64,000 bases of DNA from Deltaproteobacteria bacterium (GTDB taxonomy: Bacteria; Myxococcota_A; UBA9160; UBA4427), in NCBI GenBank assembly GCA_029261855.1, contig JAJDAN010000021.1:257923-321922 (forward strand). The letters run 5' to 3'. This document shows positions 41,643 through 50,527 of this stretch, in pieces (within the stretch, counting starts at the first letter, position 1; the number at the start of each line of letters is the position of its first letter). The notes under the pieces were generated by a model, which saw nothing but the letters and a program-made list of their open reading frames with translations, did no database searches and was not told the DNA's origin. Position numbers and translations under genes: made by a program.

Positions 41643-42500
41643 ATGAACGCAAGAGCACGGCAATGGGAATGGGGCGATAGCTTGCTCTCCGGTCGCACCT
41701 GGACCGGGGTGATCGCCCTCCTCAGCGTCCTGGGCTTCGGAACCGCCGCTATCCCCGCCCTGCTCTCGCACCCGCTCCCGAGGCTCCCGGACCGCCCGGC
41801 AACCCCACCGGTCTCGTCGGCCGCTGCGGAGACGACTTCGACGCCAACGACGCGCAGCCCCGGTCCCGCGCCGAAACCACTCGCCGCACCTCCCCACGCC
41901 GAGCGACGTGCGCGACCCGGCAACCAGGCCCCCGTCGTGCGCCGCGCCGATTTCGCGACCCGCAGCATCACCACACAGGGCGACCTGCGGCTCCAGATCG
42001 AGGCCTGGGACCCGGACGGCGACCCCCTCACGATCCGTACGATCTGGCACCTGGGAAGCCGCGAGATCGAAACAGCCGCTCCCGTCCTGCCGCGCAGCGC
42101 GTTCGCGCGAGGCGACAGCTTGCGCGCCACCGTCGTGGTCCGCGACGGCACGGACGAGAGCCCCGCGTTCGAGACCGAGGCCGTCGTCGTCACGAACGCC
42201 CCGCCCACGATCACCACCTTCCCGAAGGGCTTCGATGCCACGGGCACCTTCGTGTACGCGCTGGGCGCGGTCGACCCCGATGGAGATCGCAACCTCGCCT
42301 TCCGGCTGCGCGAAGCCCCGGAAGGCATGCGCATCGAGGCCCACGAGGGAACGCTCACCTGGCGTCCGAGTGCGGGACAGGCAGGACGCCACCGCGTCGT
42401 CGTCGAGGTGGACGATGGCCTCGGCGGCCTCGAGTCCCAGGCGTTCGTGTTGCAGGTCCGACAACCGCGCGCCGCCCGTTCGGAACTGGCCGAGCGCTGA
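41643..42500 (+). CDS. Membrane-anchored Ig/cadherin-like protein A
   Basis: 285 residues. One N-terminal TM or uncleaved signal helix (about 20-45), a proline/threonine linker (about 45-95), then two Ig/cadherin-like domains. The first has AWDPDGDPLTIRTIW, the second VYALGAVDPDGDRNLAFRL and LTWRPSAGQAGRHRV. It is a shorter paralog of the lipoprotein at 45521, sharing the DPDGDRNL, GMR and LTW.P spacing. It follows the activator by 25 bases on the same strand. A periplasmic or surface pilus accessory is inferred from position only. Confidence 0.78.
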   Translation: MNARARQWEWGDSLLSGRTWTGVIALLSVLGFGTAAIPALLSHPLPRLPDRPATPPVSSAAAETTSTPTTRSPGPAPKPLAAPPHAERRARPGNQAPVVRRADFATRSITTQGDLRLQIEAWDPDGDPLTIRTIWHLGSREIETAAPVLPRSAFARGDSLRATVVVRDGTDESPAFETEAVVVTNAPPTITTFPKGFDATGTFVYALGAVDPDGDRNLAFRLREAPEGMRIEAHEGTLTWRPSAGQAGRHRVVVEVDDGLGGLESQAFVLQVRQPRAARSELAER

Positions 42501-42517
42501 TCCCGGCTGCGCACGCG

Positions 42518-42535
42518 CTTGCGGGGCTGCGCAAG
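42518..42535. promoter_or_regulatory. Possible enhancer site upstream of fimT promoter
   Basis: CTTGCG-N6-CGCAAG is a perfect 6-base dyad centred about 95 bases upstream of the sigma-54 promoter at 42619. A further GCAAGC half-site follows at about 42548. Distance and symmetry fit an NtrC/PilR-type upstream activator site. Confidence 0.5.
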
Positions 42536-42618
42536 GATCTGCGTAGCAAGCGGCGCACGCCGCCCGGCGGCCCGGCCCGAAAACTCAAGAAAGCCGAGGA
42601 GCTAGCCGATTCGCTGAC

Positions 42619-42635
42619 TTGGCACGAGCCTTGCG
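42619..42635 (+). promoter_or_regulatory. Sigma-54 (RpoN) promoter for minor pilin operon
   Basis: TTGGCACGAGCCTTGCG matches the consensus TGGCACG-N4-TTGC exactly, with GG at -24 and GC at -12. Transcription would start near 42646, about 80 bases before the fimT GTG. It is nearly the same sequence as the pilY1 promoter. Confidence 0.92.
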
Positions 42636-42727
42636 ATTCCGCCTCCTCGGCGTGTTTGTTCGAGAGGCGGGCCCGGGGCCCGCGGAAGTGCCTGTCGACC
42701 AGCGAACGCTCCAGGGAGTCAAAGATC

Positions 42728-43393
42728 GTGGACCAGCGCCGAACGAGAGGCTTCAGCCTCACCGAGATCATGGTCGTCGTTGCCATCATCGGCATCGCTG
42801 CTGCGCTGACCGTTCCCACCTGGAACCGCATGCAGACGAACAACCGCGCGAAGACGACCGCGCGCAAGATCTCGAACGCCTTCCAGCTCGCCCGCGCACA
42901 GGCGATCATGACCGAGCAACAGCACGTCGTGATGTGGACGGCGCCCGGGGCCGTCGATGCCTGCGGCACCGCCCTGCCGAGTCCGATCGTCGTGCTCGCC
43001 GACGCCGACGGCGACTGCTGCATCGATGCGGCCGAGACGGTGATGAACGTCTCCTCGGACCCGAACTCGGACTTCCGGGACCTCAACTGGGGCGTCACCT
43101 TCGCCGGACTCGCCGTGCCCGAAGACGGCGGCGGCGGCGTATTCGGAACGGGCTCCTCGTTCAGCGACCAGTTCGGCGTACAGACGAATCGGGTGCTGTT
43201 CCGCAACGACGGTGTGCCCGTCGGCTTCACCAACGCATGCGTGACCGGGACCGTGGGCTCGGGGGCCGGCGGCGTGTACCTGACCAACGGCGGAGCCGCG
43301 GCAGGCGAGCGGGACTACGCGGTCGTGCTGTCCGCCCTGGGCGTCCCGAAGGTCTACGCGTGGGACGCGGCTTCCAATGCCTGGACGAACTGA
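42728..43393 (+). CDS. fimT: Minor pseudopilin FimT/GspH-like
   Basis: 221 residues from the GTG at 42728, with AGGGAG upstream. The leader (MDQRRTRG) is cleaved before FSLTEIMVVVAIIGIAA, the class III prepilin N-terminus with glutamate at +5. The C-domain has cysteines for likely disulfides and a GspH/FimT layout. It primes or initiates pilus assembly with PilV, PilW, PilX. First gene after a sigma-54 promoter. Confidence 0.9.
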   Translation: MDQRRTRGFSLTEIMVVVAIIGIAAALTVPTWNRMQTNNRAKTTARKISNAFQLARAQAIMTEQQHVVMWTAPGAVDACGTALPSPIVVLADADGDCCIDAAETVMNVSSDPNSDFRDLNWGVTFAGLAVPEDGGGGVFGTGSSFSDQFGVQTNRVLFRNDGVPVGFTNACVTGTVGSGAGGVYLTNGGAAAGERDYAVVLSALGVPKVYAWDAASNAWTN

Positions 43394-43400
43394 GGTGCGT

Positions 43401-43841
43401 GTGAAGCGAGCGATGAAGCGATGCGAACGACGGCGCGACGGCTTGACGCTGCTCGAGCTGCTCGTCGCCATGACGATCCTCGCCATCGGGTTGATCGGCC
43501 TGCTGGCCATGCAGACCCAGGCGCTACAAGGCTCTCGCCACGGCCGCCACGTGAGCGAAGCCGCGCGCGTCGCCGAGCAGCAGATGGAATTCGTGCAGCG
43601 TCAGCCCTGGGCGGCGATCCCGCCTTCGGCATGGAGCGCACCGCGCATCGTCAACGGCCCCACCAACGGCGCCGGTCCGAACGTGGCCCAGGCGTACTCG
43701 ATCATCTGGCGCATCCAGGCGGGCCCCGACCCGGCCTTGCGCCTCATCGACGTGCAGGTCAACTGGATCAGTCCTCAAGCTCCCGTCGGATCGCCTGGCA
43801 GTACGTACGCGATTTCCAGCGTCCGGCACAACGACCCGTGA
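43401..43841 (+). CDS. pilV: Minor pilin PilV
   Basis: About 146 residues. Start is uncertain: GTG at 43395 or 43401, or ATG at 43413; all lie just after the fimT stop. The prepilin signal is RRRDG followed by LTLLELLVAMTILAIGLIGLLAMQ (glutamate at +5), and the body fits PilV (AARVAEQQMEFVQRQPW). It overlaps the next start by GTGA. Confidence 0.88.
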   Translation: MKRAMKRCERRRDGLTLLELLVAMTILAIGLIGLLAMQTQALQGSRHGRHVSEAARVAEQQMEFVQRQPWAAIPPSAWSAPRIVNGPTNGAGPNVAQAYSIIWRIQAGPDPALRLIDVQVNWISPQAPVGSPGSTYAISSVRHNDP

Positions 43842-44935
43842 GCCGTCTCATGAAACGTACGAGAGCATTCACGCTGGCCGAAGTCATGGTGTCCCTGGCC
43901 ATCCTGGGGATCGTGTCGGTCTTCCTGATGGACATGCTGGCCCGGCAAACGACGACCTATCAGGTCGTCGACCAGGTCTCGGAGGCGCAGACCAACCTCC
44001 GGGTGATCACGGATCTCGTCGAACGCGAGATGCGCGTCACTGGCTTCATGGTGCCCGAGGGCGGCGCCGTGTGCGCCGTGGACCAGATCAACGCACCGGA
44101 CATCCTCGTCGTCTCGGACGCGGCGGCCATCAACCCGACGAGCCAGGTGCTGAACGACCTCGCGGCGCAGATCACCGGCGGCTACGACGGTCTGAACCTC
44201 GACACCCTCGCACTCGCCGGGAACTCGACCGTCGATGGCAACCCGTTCTACGACAGCGATAGCAACGGCGTCCAGGACACGGACTTCGTCGATGTTCCGG
44301 CCCTCGGCCAGGTCGGCGGCGTGATCATCACGGACCGCAACAATCCCAGCCGCGGCAGCTCCTGCGGACAGATCCAGGCCGGCTCGCTCAACATCGGCGC
44401 GGCCGCTTCCCAGGTGCGCGTCGATTACGACTTCGGCGGCGCGGTCGGGAGCGTGCCGCTTCGCGCCCTGAACGCGGGCGACAACCCCGCCGACCTGGTG
44501 GCCATCCCCGCAACGGTCTACCGCGTGAACGCCGCCAATCAGCTCACCCGCAACGGCGTAGTCCTCTCGGAAGACGTCGAGGACATGCAGCTGGCGTTCT
44601 TCTTCGACCTCAACGACGACGGCGTGGTCGACGGGGATCCACAGCCTGCGCCGGCGCTTCCACCCTTCACGAGCAACGCCGAGTACCCGGGGTCGATCGC
44701 AGGCGGCACCCAATACACCAGCGGGGGCTGGGATCACAGCCTGCTGCGCGAGATCCGGTTGAGCGTGGTCATCCGAACCCGCGCCCAGGATGCAGCCGCC
44801 GCCGGCAACGCAAACCTCGCGAACAACACGTTCATCGCCATGGAAAACCGGGTCGCACCGGCACAGCCGCCGGACGGTTTCCGGCGCCGCGTCCTCACGA
44901 TGACCGTGAAGCCGCGGAACATCGGCCTGCGCTAG
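43838..44935 (+). CDS. pilW: Minor pilin PilW
   Basis: 365 residues from the GTG at 43838 (GTGA overlap with pilV); ATG at 43850 is an alternative. The prepilin N-terminus is FTLAEVMVSLAILGIVSVFLMDML with glutamate at +5. The residue before the cut is alanine (RTRA/FTLAE) instead of the usual glycine. The large C-domain is beta-rich with acidic loops such as YDSDSNGVQDTD and FFDLNDDGVVDGD that look like calcium loops. Confidence 0.9.
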   Translation: MSRLMKRTRAFTLAEVMVSLAILGIVSVFLMDMLARQTTTYQVVDQVSEAQTNLRVITDLVEREMRVTGFMVPEGGAVCAVDQINAPDILVVSDAAAINPTSQVLNDLAAQITGGYDGLNLDTLALAGNSTVDGNPFYDSDSNGVQDTDFVDVPALGQVGGVIITDRNNPSRGSSCGQIQAGSLNIGAAASQVRVDYDFGGAVGSVPLRALNAGDNPADLVAIPATVYRVNAANQLTRNGVVLSEDVEDMQLAFFFDLNDDGVVDGDPQPAPALPPFTSNAEYPGSIAGGTQYTSGGWDHSLLREIRLSVVIRTRAQDAAAAGNANLANNTFIAMENRVAPAQPPDGFRRRVLTMTVKPRNIGLR

Positions 44936-44960
44936 CGCCCGGACCGGCGGGAGGAAGACC

Positions 44961-45497
44961 ATGAACGCAACCCCCCAGATGAACACGCCGACCGATCGAC
45001 GAAGGTCCGGGTCCGCCATGCTCGTGGCGGTCATGATGCTGGTGCTGATGGGAATGCTCGGCGTCGCAGCCCTCGACACCTCGGGCAAGGACCAGCAGAT
45101 CGCGGGCCTGACGAATCGAAGCAAGTCTGCCTTCTATGCCGCAGAGGCGGGCGCCGCCCACGGTCGCCAGCTCATCGCCGGCGCCGATGGCCGAGGTGCC
45201 GCGCCGGTGCTCCCGGCAGTGAACCTCGGCGACGCCGCGCTCTATGCCCGCTACCAGGCGCAGCCTCGCTACTTCCCGGACCCCAATCCGCCGGGCGGCG
45301 GCGCGGCCATCCAGTACCTCGAGGACGGTGGCCCGGCCGAGGGCATGAACCTCGCGAACCCGCGCTACGTCAACACGATCTGGCGCATCAACGTGGTCGG
45401 CCAGAGCCCCGAGAATGCCGGCGGCCTATGGACCAACCGTGCGTCGACGTCGCGTATCGAAGTGCAGGAAACCAAGATCCTGTCGGCCGGCTACTAG
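44961..45497 (+). CDS. pilX: Minor pilin PilX
   Basis: 178 residues. A basic leader (DRRRSGS) precedes a long hydrophobic helix (AMLVAVMMLVLMGMLGVAALD), followed by QQIAGLTNRSKSAFYAAEAGAAHG, which is the conserved PilX segment (SAFYAAEAG). Typical of PilX, it lacks a canonical glutamate at +5. It lies 25 bases after pilW. Confidence 0.9.
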   Translation: MNATPQMNTPTDRRRSGSAMLVAVMMLVLMGMLGVAALDTSGKDQQIAGLTNRSKSAFYAAEAGAAHGRQLIAGADGRGAAPVLPAVNLGDAALYARYQAQPRYFPDPNPPGGGAAIQYLEDGGPAEGMNLANPRYVNTIWRINVVGQSPENAGGLWTNRASTSRIEVQETKILSAGY

Positions 45498-45520
45498 GCC
45501 GACGACCGCCCGGAGGGAAC

Positions 45521-46525
45521 ATGAGACGAATCGATACCGCCCTGTGGGCCGGCGCGTTGACCGCGTTGGCCCTGGCCTGCGGCGACACCCAGGGAACTGC
45601 GCCGGCGCCGACCGGCGCCTCGATGGCCACGCCCGGCGCCGAAGACTCGTCCGCTGCGAAGCAGCCGGGGATCGGGGACCCGGTCATCACCCGGGTTGCC
45701 CTCAGCCCTCCTGTGCTTGCCGCGGGAACCGAGATTCGCGCAGTCGTCGATGCCTCGGACCCGGACGGCGACGTCCTGCGCTTCGAGTACGTGTGGACCC
45801 ACAACGGCCGCGAAGTGCGGCGCGGTGAGAAGCCCGTGGTCTACCTCGTCGACCTGAAGCGAGGCGACCGGGTGGCGGTCACCGTCACCGCGACGGACGG
45901 CATGAACACGAGCGGGCCCGTTTCCGCCACGGCGAAGGCGGGCAACCGGCCGCCGGTCCTTTCCGCGGTGAGCCTCGAGCCCTTCGGTGACGTGCGTGCA
46001 GGCGAGAAGATCAGCGCCACTCCGCACGCATCCGACCCGGACAACGATTCGCTGCGCTTCCGCTACCGCTGGCTCGTCAACGGCGAGCCCAAGGGACGAG
46101 AGCGCAGCATCGACACCACCGGCATGAAGCGGGGGGACAAGCTGCAGGTCGAGGTCGTCGCGACCGACGGCGCAGAGGACAGCCGGGCCGAGCTCAGCCC
46201 GGTCCTGATGCTGGGCAACTCGCCGCCGATGATCACGCAGCTTCCCGCGACCCGTTCTGAGGACGGGAAGTTCACCTACACCTTCGTCGCGAAGGATCCC
46301 GACGGCGACCGCAACCTGCGCTTCTTCGTCGAGAAGGGCCCGAGCGGCATGCGCATGGACGCCATCACGGGCGTGCTGACGTGGACGCCCACCTCGACCC
46401 AGGGCGGCGTCCATCCCGTCGAGGTCGGCGTGAAGGACAGCCGCGGCGAGGGCAGCACCTTTACCTTCGAGCTGACCGTGGGCGTCCAGCAGCCCCAGGC
46501 GGCGCCGGCGGCCCGCGGATACTGA
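45521..46525 (+). CDS. Ig/cadherin-like lipoprotein B
   Basis: 334 residues from the ATG at 45521 after a GGAGGG site. A lipobox (ALALAC, about residue 20) indicates lipidation. Three Ig/cadherin-like domains follow, each with a DPDGD or DPDND loop: DASDPDGDVLRFEY, HASDPDNDSLRFRY, VAKDPDGDRNLRFF. Domain 3 is closely related to the C-terminal domain of the protein at 41643. Loops of this kind can bind calcium. It is the last gene of the sigma-54-driven minor pilin operon and directly precedes the pilY1 promoter. Confidence 0.83.
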   Translation: MRRIDTALWAGALTALALACGDTQGTAPAPTGASMATPGAEDSSAAKQPGIGDPVITRVALSPPVLAAGTEIRAVVDASDPDGDVLRFEYVWTHNGREVRRGEKPVVYLVDLKRGDRVAVTVTATDGMNTSGPVSATAKAGNRPPVLSAVSLEPFGDVRAGEKISATPHASDPDNDSLRFRYRWLVNGEPKGRERSIDTTGMKRGDKLQVEVVATDGAEDSRAELSPVLMLGNSPPMITQLPATRSEDGKFTYTFVAKDPDGDRNLRFFVEKGPSGMRMDAITGVLTWTPTSTQGGVHPVEVGVKDSRGEGSTFTFELTVGVQQPQAAPAARGY

Positions 46526-46581
46526 ACCCAACCAAACCGAAGCCCGGGCCCAGCCCCGCAAAGAGCTTCGCAGTACGCAAG

Positions 46582-46616
46582 AAGATGCGGTCCCAGCGAG
46601 CGGGGGACCGCATCTT
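46582..46616 (+). terminator. Intrinsic terminator between minor pilin operon and pilY1
   Basis: AAGATGCGGTCCC and GGGACCGCATCTT form a perfect 13-base stem with a 9-base loop. The pairing extends by CGCAAG/CTTGCG with a small bulge. GCGTTTCC follows, a weak U-tract. It ends the fimT-pilX-lipoprotein transcript just before the pilY1 promoter. Confidence 0.7.
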
Positions 46617-46667
46617 GCGTTTCCGGAAAACCTCATTCTTTCCGATGTTTAGAGAGAGTTCAGCCGA

Positions 46668-46682
46668 TGGCACGGGGCTTGC
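46668..46682 (+). promoter_or_regulatory. Sigma-54 (RpoN) promoter for pilY1
   Basis: TGGCACGGGGCTTGC matches TGGCACG-N4-TTGC exactly. Transcription would begin near 46694, about 45 bases before the pilY1 start. With the promoter at 42619, it shows that RpoN with an NtrC-type activator controls both minor pilins and the tip adhesin. Confidence 0.92.
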
Positions 46683-46739
46683 GAACACATCCCCTGATCG
46701 GGGACTCGAACCCCGCGCTCGGAGATCCAGGAGAACGCC

Positions 46740-49700
46740 ATGACCTTCCTCAACCGCATCCGCATCGCCCTCGCCGCACTGGCTGTCGCCGGCTTCGCCC
46801 TGCCCGCAGCGGCGCAGAACGACGATACGGTCCTCTTCTCCACGATCGTCCCGCCCAACGTCATGATCATCATGGACAACTCGGGCTCGATGAATCACAT
46901 CGTGTGGCATCCCGCCTTCAACCCGAACGCGACGCCCACCTGCGGCTACTGGAGCAACACCCGCGACTACAACGTGACCACGAACAGCAGTGACAGCTTC
47001 CCGAGCGGCTCGACAGACACCTCGTTCCGATCCGGCACCTACAACATCTCCGGACGCAGCGGTGCGGGCGGCTGCGTGAACGCCAACGTCGAGATCTTCG
47101 TCGACCCGGCGGTGCAGTTCGACTACAACTCGACGCGCTGGGCCGGTCGCTACCTCAACTGGATGTTCAGCCCCGAGGCAAGCGCCTATCGCAGTGAGAT
47201 CGCGGCCAGCAACAACGGCACCTATTCCAGCTGCGTCGGCGGCGGCAGCTTCGACCTCTACCGACGCGCGCGGGTCAGCGCAGCCAAGCAGATCCTGCGC
47301 AAGGTCATCTGCGAGGTGAACGCGTCTGGCGCCGTGCGCTTCGGCCTGGCCCAGTTCCGCGGCGGATCCGACCCCCAGGGCGGCTACATCGTCGTCCCCG
47401 CCGACGACTACCTCGATGCGAGCGGCAACCCCAACGTCTACTCCCTGAACGGGGTCAGCCAGAGCCACGGCGCCCACCTCGACGACGCCATCGACGACCT
47501 CGAGGGCGAGACCTGGACGCCCCTCGGCGAGACCCTCTTCCAGGTCTACACCTACTTCATGAGCCGCGACAGCGGCGATCGACCCGTCTCCGGCGGCATC
47601 ACCTTCCCCGAGTACGAGTACCGCACCACCAGCGGGGGCTCCTACAACACCTCGGGTTCCCCGACGGTGCCCGACAGCCCCATCCAGCAGGCCTGTCAGC
47701 GCAACTTCGTCGTGATCATCACCGACGGCGAGCCCACCAAGGACACCTTCGTCTCGAGCACCGCCACCACGGACCAGGGCTTCGCAGACTTCCTGACCCT
47801 GATCGGCGACTACAACCCCGACGGCGAAGTCGAGCTGCCGATCGCTGCGCCCGATTGCGCCGGCGGCGCGACCGACCTGTGCGGCCGCTACCTCGACGAC
47901 ATCGCGAAGTTCATGCAGGACAACGATGCGCGGCCCGACATGGACCCGCACAACGGCTACGACCAGACCATCGACGTCTATACCGTGGGCTTCACCACAA
48001 ACGCCGCGGCCAACTCCCTGCTGCAGAAGACCGCCCAGGTCGGCAACGGCACCTTCTCGACCAGCAACGACGCCGACGCCCTGGCGACGGCCATCGTGGA
48101 CGCCATCAGCGACATCGTGCAGAAGTCGCAGTCCTTCACGGCGGCGACGGTGCCGGCCACCCGAACCTCCGAGGGCGGGCAGTTCTACACCAGCCTGTTC
48201 GTACCCTCGACGGAGACCGGCTACTGGACCGGTCGCCTCAAGTCGTGGACGATCACCCAGGCGGGTGAGATCCGGGACGCCAACGACAACTGCGCGCTCG
48301 CAGACCCGGGCGCTCCGGCCACCTGCGTCGCAGGCACCTTCCTCCAGACCGCGGTCCCCTTCTGGGACGCCGGCGAGCTGCTCGCGGTCCGCACGCCGGG
48401 ATCCCGCAACCTCGTCACGACCGTCCCGACGGCGTCTCCGGGCATCAGCCAGCTGACCTCCTTCGTGCGTCCGAACCTGACGCCGGCGCTGCTCGGCCTG
48501 ACGGCTGCCGACATCCCGAAGTACAACTACGGGCTGTACACGCCGCCCAGTGACGCCGACGAGCTGCGAGACGTCATCGTCGACAACCTGCGCGGCTGTG
48601 ATCTCGGCTCGGTCGGAGGTGGCTGCGTCGAGCGTCCCTGGAAGCTCGGCGACATCTTCCACTCGGACCCGGTCGTGGTCCCCGGACCCGCCTCCTTCGT
48701 CCGCGACCCGGACTACCAGGCCTTCGCCACCAACTACAAGACCCGCAAGCGCGTGATCGTGGCGGGCGCGAACGACGGCTTCCTGCGCTTCTTCGATGCC
48801 GGCACCTGGCAGACGGGCGCGACCCCGCCCACCTATGACAAGGGGACCGGCGCGGAGATCGTGGGCTTCATGCCCTACGCGACGCGTCAGGTCGCAAAGG
48901 ACATCCCGATCGATGCGGGTGGCCGCAACGTCTACGGCGTGGACAGCTCGGCCTCGGTCGCAGACGTCTGGTTCTATACCTCGGCTTCCGCCAACGGACC
49001 GTCGGACGGGACGGGCTGGCAGTCCTGGCGAACCATCGCCATGGGCGGCCTCCGCCAGGGCGGCAAGAGCTACTACGCCCTCGACATCACGAATCCGGGC
49101 TCGGTCACCTGCCCCTCACCTGCTAGCGGCGGCATGTACCCCTGCTACCTGTGGGAGTTCCCGCGCGAGGACGCAACCGGCGGCATCGTCGACTACATGG
49201 GCCAGACCTGGTCGGAGCCCGTCATTGTCAAGATCCGGGTCAACCCGACCATCAACAGCCCCAACGCGACCACTCCGGGCTACGACCGCTGGGTGGCGAT
49301 CGTCGGCCTCGGGTACTCACCCGAAAGCGACCCGAACGACGACGCTGCCTACGACGTCTTGGGCACCGAGGGCCGCGGCATCGCGATCATCGACCTGAAG
49401 ACCGGCCGTGTTCTGGCAGAGAAGAAGTTCGACCCGACGGGCAGCAATTCGAGCACGAACCCGGCGTCCTTCGTCTACTCCTCGTCGAATCCGGAACGGG
49501 CCATGCACTACGCCATGACCGCGAGCCCGGGCGTCTTCGATCTGGACTTCGACGGCTATGCGGACGTCATCTACATGCCCGATCTGGGCGGAAACATCTG
49601 GAAGTGGGTCATCAGCGAGATCGGACAGGACCCGATCAATGGCAGTGGGTCCGTCACCCAGCCGAACTGGCCCTTCCGCAAGATGTTCGCGGCCCCCACG

Positions 49701-50456
49701 CACTTCGTCGCGGGCCCGCCCGGCAAGACCTACTACAAGAGCATGTTCTTCACGCCGAGCGCCACGCTCAAGAACGGCAACCTGTGGTTGGTCATCGGAA
49801 CCGGCGAGCGCATGAACCTCCGGCAGGAGGGAGTCACGGGCACCACGCTCGAGAACAACCGGCTCTACACGCTGGTCGACTCGGACTCCTTCGACGAGTC
49901 GTCGCCCACCACAGTGACCCTCGAGAGCGATCTCGTCCAGCTTCCCCCGAATACGGGTTGCGCGGACACGTCGAGCTACAAGGGATACTTCTTCGTAGGC
50001 GAGGAAGCCGAGAAGTTCGTCACGGAATCCGACATCTTCTCCTACATCGTCCTGGCGGCCTCGTACATCCCGACCATCAGCGTCGACCCCTGCATCTCGA
50101 ACGGCATCGCGAAGCTGTACGCCTACAAGGTCTACTGTGGTGCCGGCGTCTTCGTCGAACCGGGGAGCGGCGGGACTCCGTCGATCAGTGTGAACCTCGG
50201 CAACGGCATGCCCACATCGCCGCAGATCACCATCAGCAGCGGTGGCTACACGGGCAGCTCGACGGATCCGAACCCGAACAAGGTGATCATCAACAACCAG
50301 GACGGCGAGGTGGTGGTACCGGGATCGGGTGATCTGGACGGCGATGGCGTGCCGGACTGCCCCGGTGCGGACTGCCCCTGCCCCAACTGGCCCAGCGACT
50401 GCCCGTTGCCCACGGGCGGAGGCGGCATCGGTCAGTTCTACTGGCGCGAGCTCTAG
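46740..50456 (+). CDS. pilY1: Pilus tip adhesin/assembly factor PilY1
   Basis: 1238 residues with an N-terminal signal peptide (cut near PAAAQNDD). A von Willebrand A-like domain (about 35-470) contains the MIDAS motif DNSGSMNH, but with long inserts. A conserved PilY1 beta-propeller C-half (about 600-1150) has VIVAGANDGFLRFFDAG and the calcium loop DLDFDGYADVIYMPDLGGN. The tail has DLDGDGVPDC, another calcium-like loop. PilY1 sits at the pilus tip, controls retraction and senses surfaces. It has its own sigma-54 promoter and a terminator on each side. Confidence 0.95.
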   Translation: MTFLNRIRIALAALAVAGFALPAAAQNDDTVLFSTIVPPNVMIIMDNSGSMNHIVWHPAFNPNATPTCGYWSNTRDYNVTTNSSDSFPSGSTDTSFRSGTYNISGRSGAGGCVNANVEIFVDPAVQFDYNSTRWAGRYLNWMFSPEASAYRSEIAASNNGTYSSCVGGGSFDLYRRARVSAAKQILRKVICEVNASGAVRFGLAQFRGGSDPQGGYIVVPADDYLDASGNPNVYSLNGVSQSHGAHLDDAIDDLEGETWTPLGETLFQVYTYFMSRDSGDRPVSGGITFPEYEYRTTSGGSYNTSGSPTVPDSPIQQACQRNFVVIITDGEPTKDTFVSSTATTDQGFADFLTLIGDYNPDGEVELPIAAPDCAGGATDLCGRYLDDIAKFMQDNDARPDMDPHNGYDQTIDVYTVGFTTNAAANSLLQKTAQVGNGTFSTSNDADALATAIVDAISDIVQKSQSFTAATVPATRTSEGGQFYTSLFVPSTETGYWTGRLKSWTITQAGEIRDANDNCALADPGAPATCVAGTFLQTAVPFWDAGELLAVRTPGSRNLVTTVPTASPGISQLTSFVRPNLTPALLGLTAADIPKYNYGLYTPPSDADELRDVIVDNLRGCDLGSVGGGCVERPWKLGDIFHSDPVVVPGPASFVRDPDYQAFATNYKTRKRVIVAGANDGFLRFFDAGTWQTGATPPTYDKGTGAEIVGFMPYATRQVAKDIPIDAGGRNVYGVDSSASVADVWFYTSASANGPSDGTGWQSWRTIAMGGLRQGGKSYYALDITNPGSVTCPSPASGGMYPCYLWEFPREDATGGIVDYMGQTWSEPVIVKIRVNPTINSPNATTPGYDRWVAIVGLGYSPESDPNDDAAYDVLGTEGRGIAIIDLKTGRVLAEKKFDPTGSNSSTNPASFVYSSSNPERAMHYAMTASPGVFDLDFDGYADVIYMPDLGGNIWKWVISEIGQDPINGSGSVTQPNWPFRKMFAAPTHFVAGPPGKTYYKSMFFTPSATLKNGNLWLVIGTGERMNLRQEGVTGTTLENNRLYTLVDSDSFDESSPTTVTLESDLVQLPPNTGCADTSSYKGYFFVGEEAEKFVTESDIFSYIVLAASYIPTISVDPCISNGIAKLYAYKVYCGAGVFVEPGSGGTPSISVNLGNGMPTSPQITISSGGYTGSSTDPNPNKVIINNQDGEVVVPGSGDLDGDGVPDCPGADCPCPNWPSDCPLPTGGGGIGQFYWREL

Positions 50457-50481
50457 CGAGCCCGCGTCTCGAGAAGAGACT

Positions 50482-50508
50482 GCTCCGGGCGGCAACACCG
50501 CCCGGAGC
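50482..50508 (+). terminator. Intrinsic terminator after pilY1
   Basis: GCTCCGGGCGG-CAACA-CCGCCCGGAGC forms a perfect 11-base stem with a 5-base loop, followed by TCTTC. It lies between pilY1 and the next gene and only 20 bases before that gene's start, so it could also act as an attenuator. Confidence 0.75.
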
Positions 50509-50527
50509 TCTTCAAGGAGACACGAAC

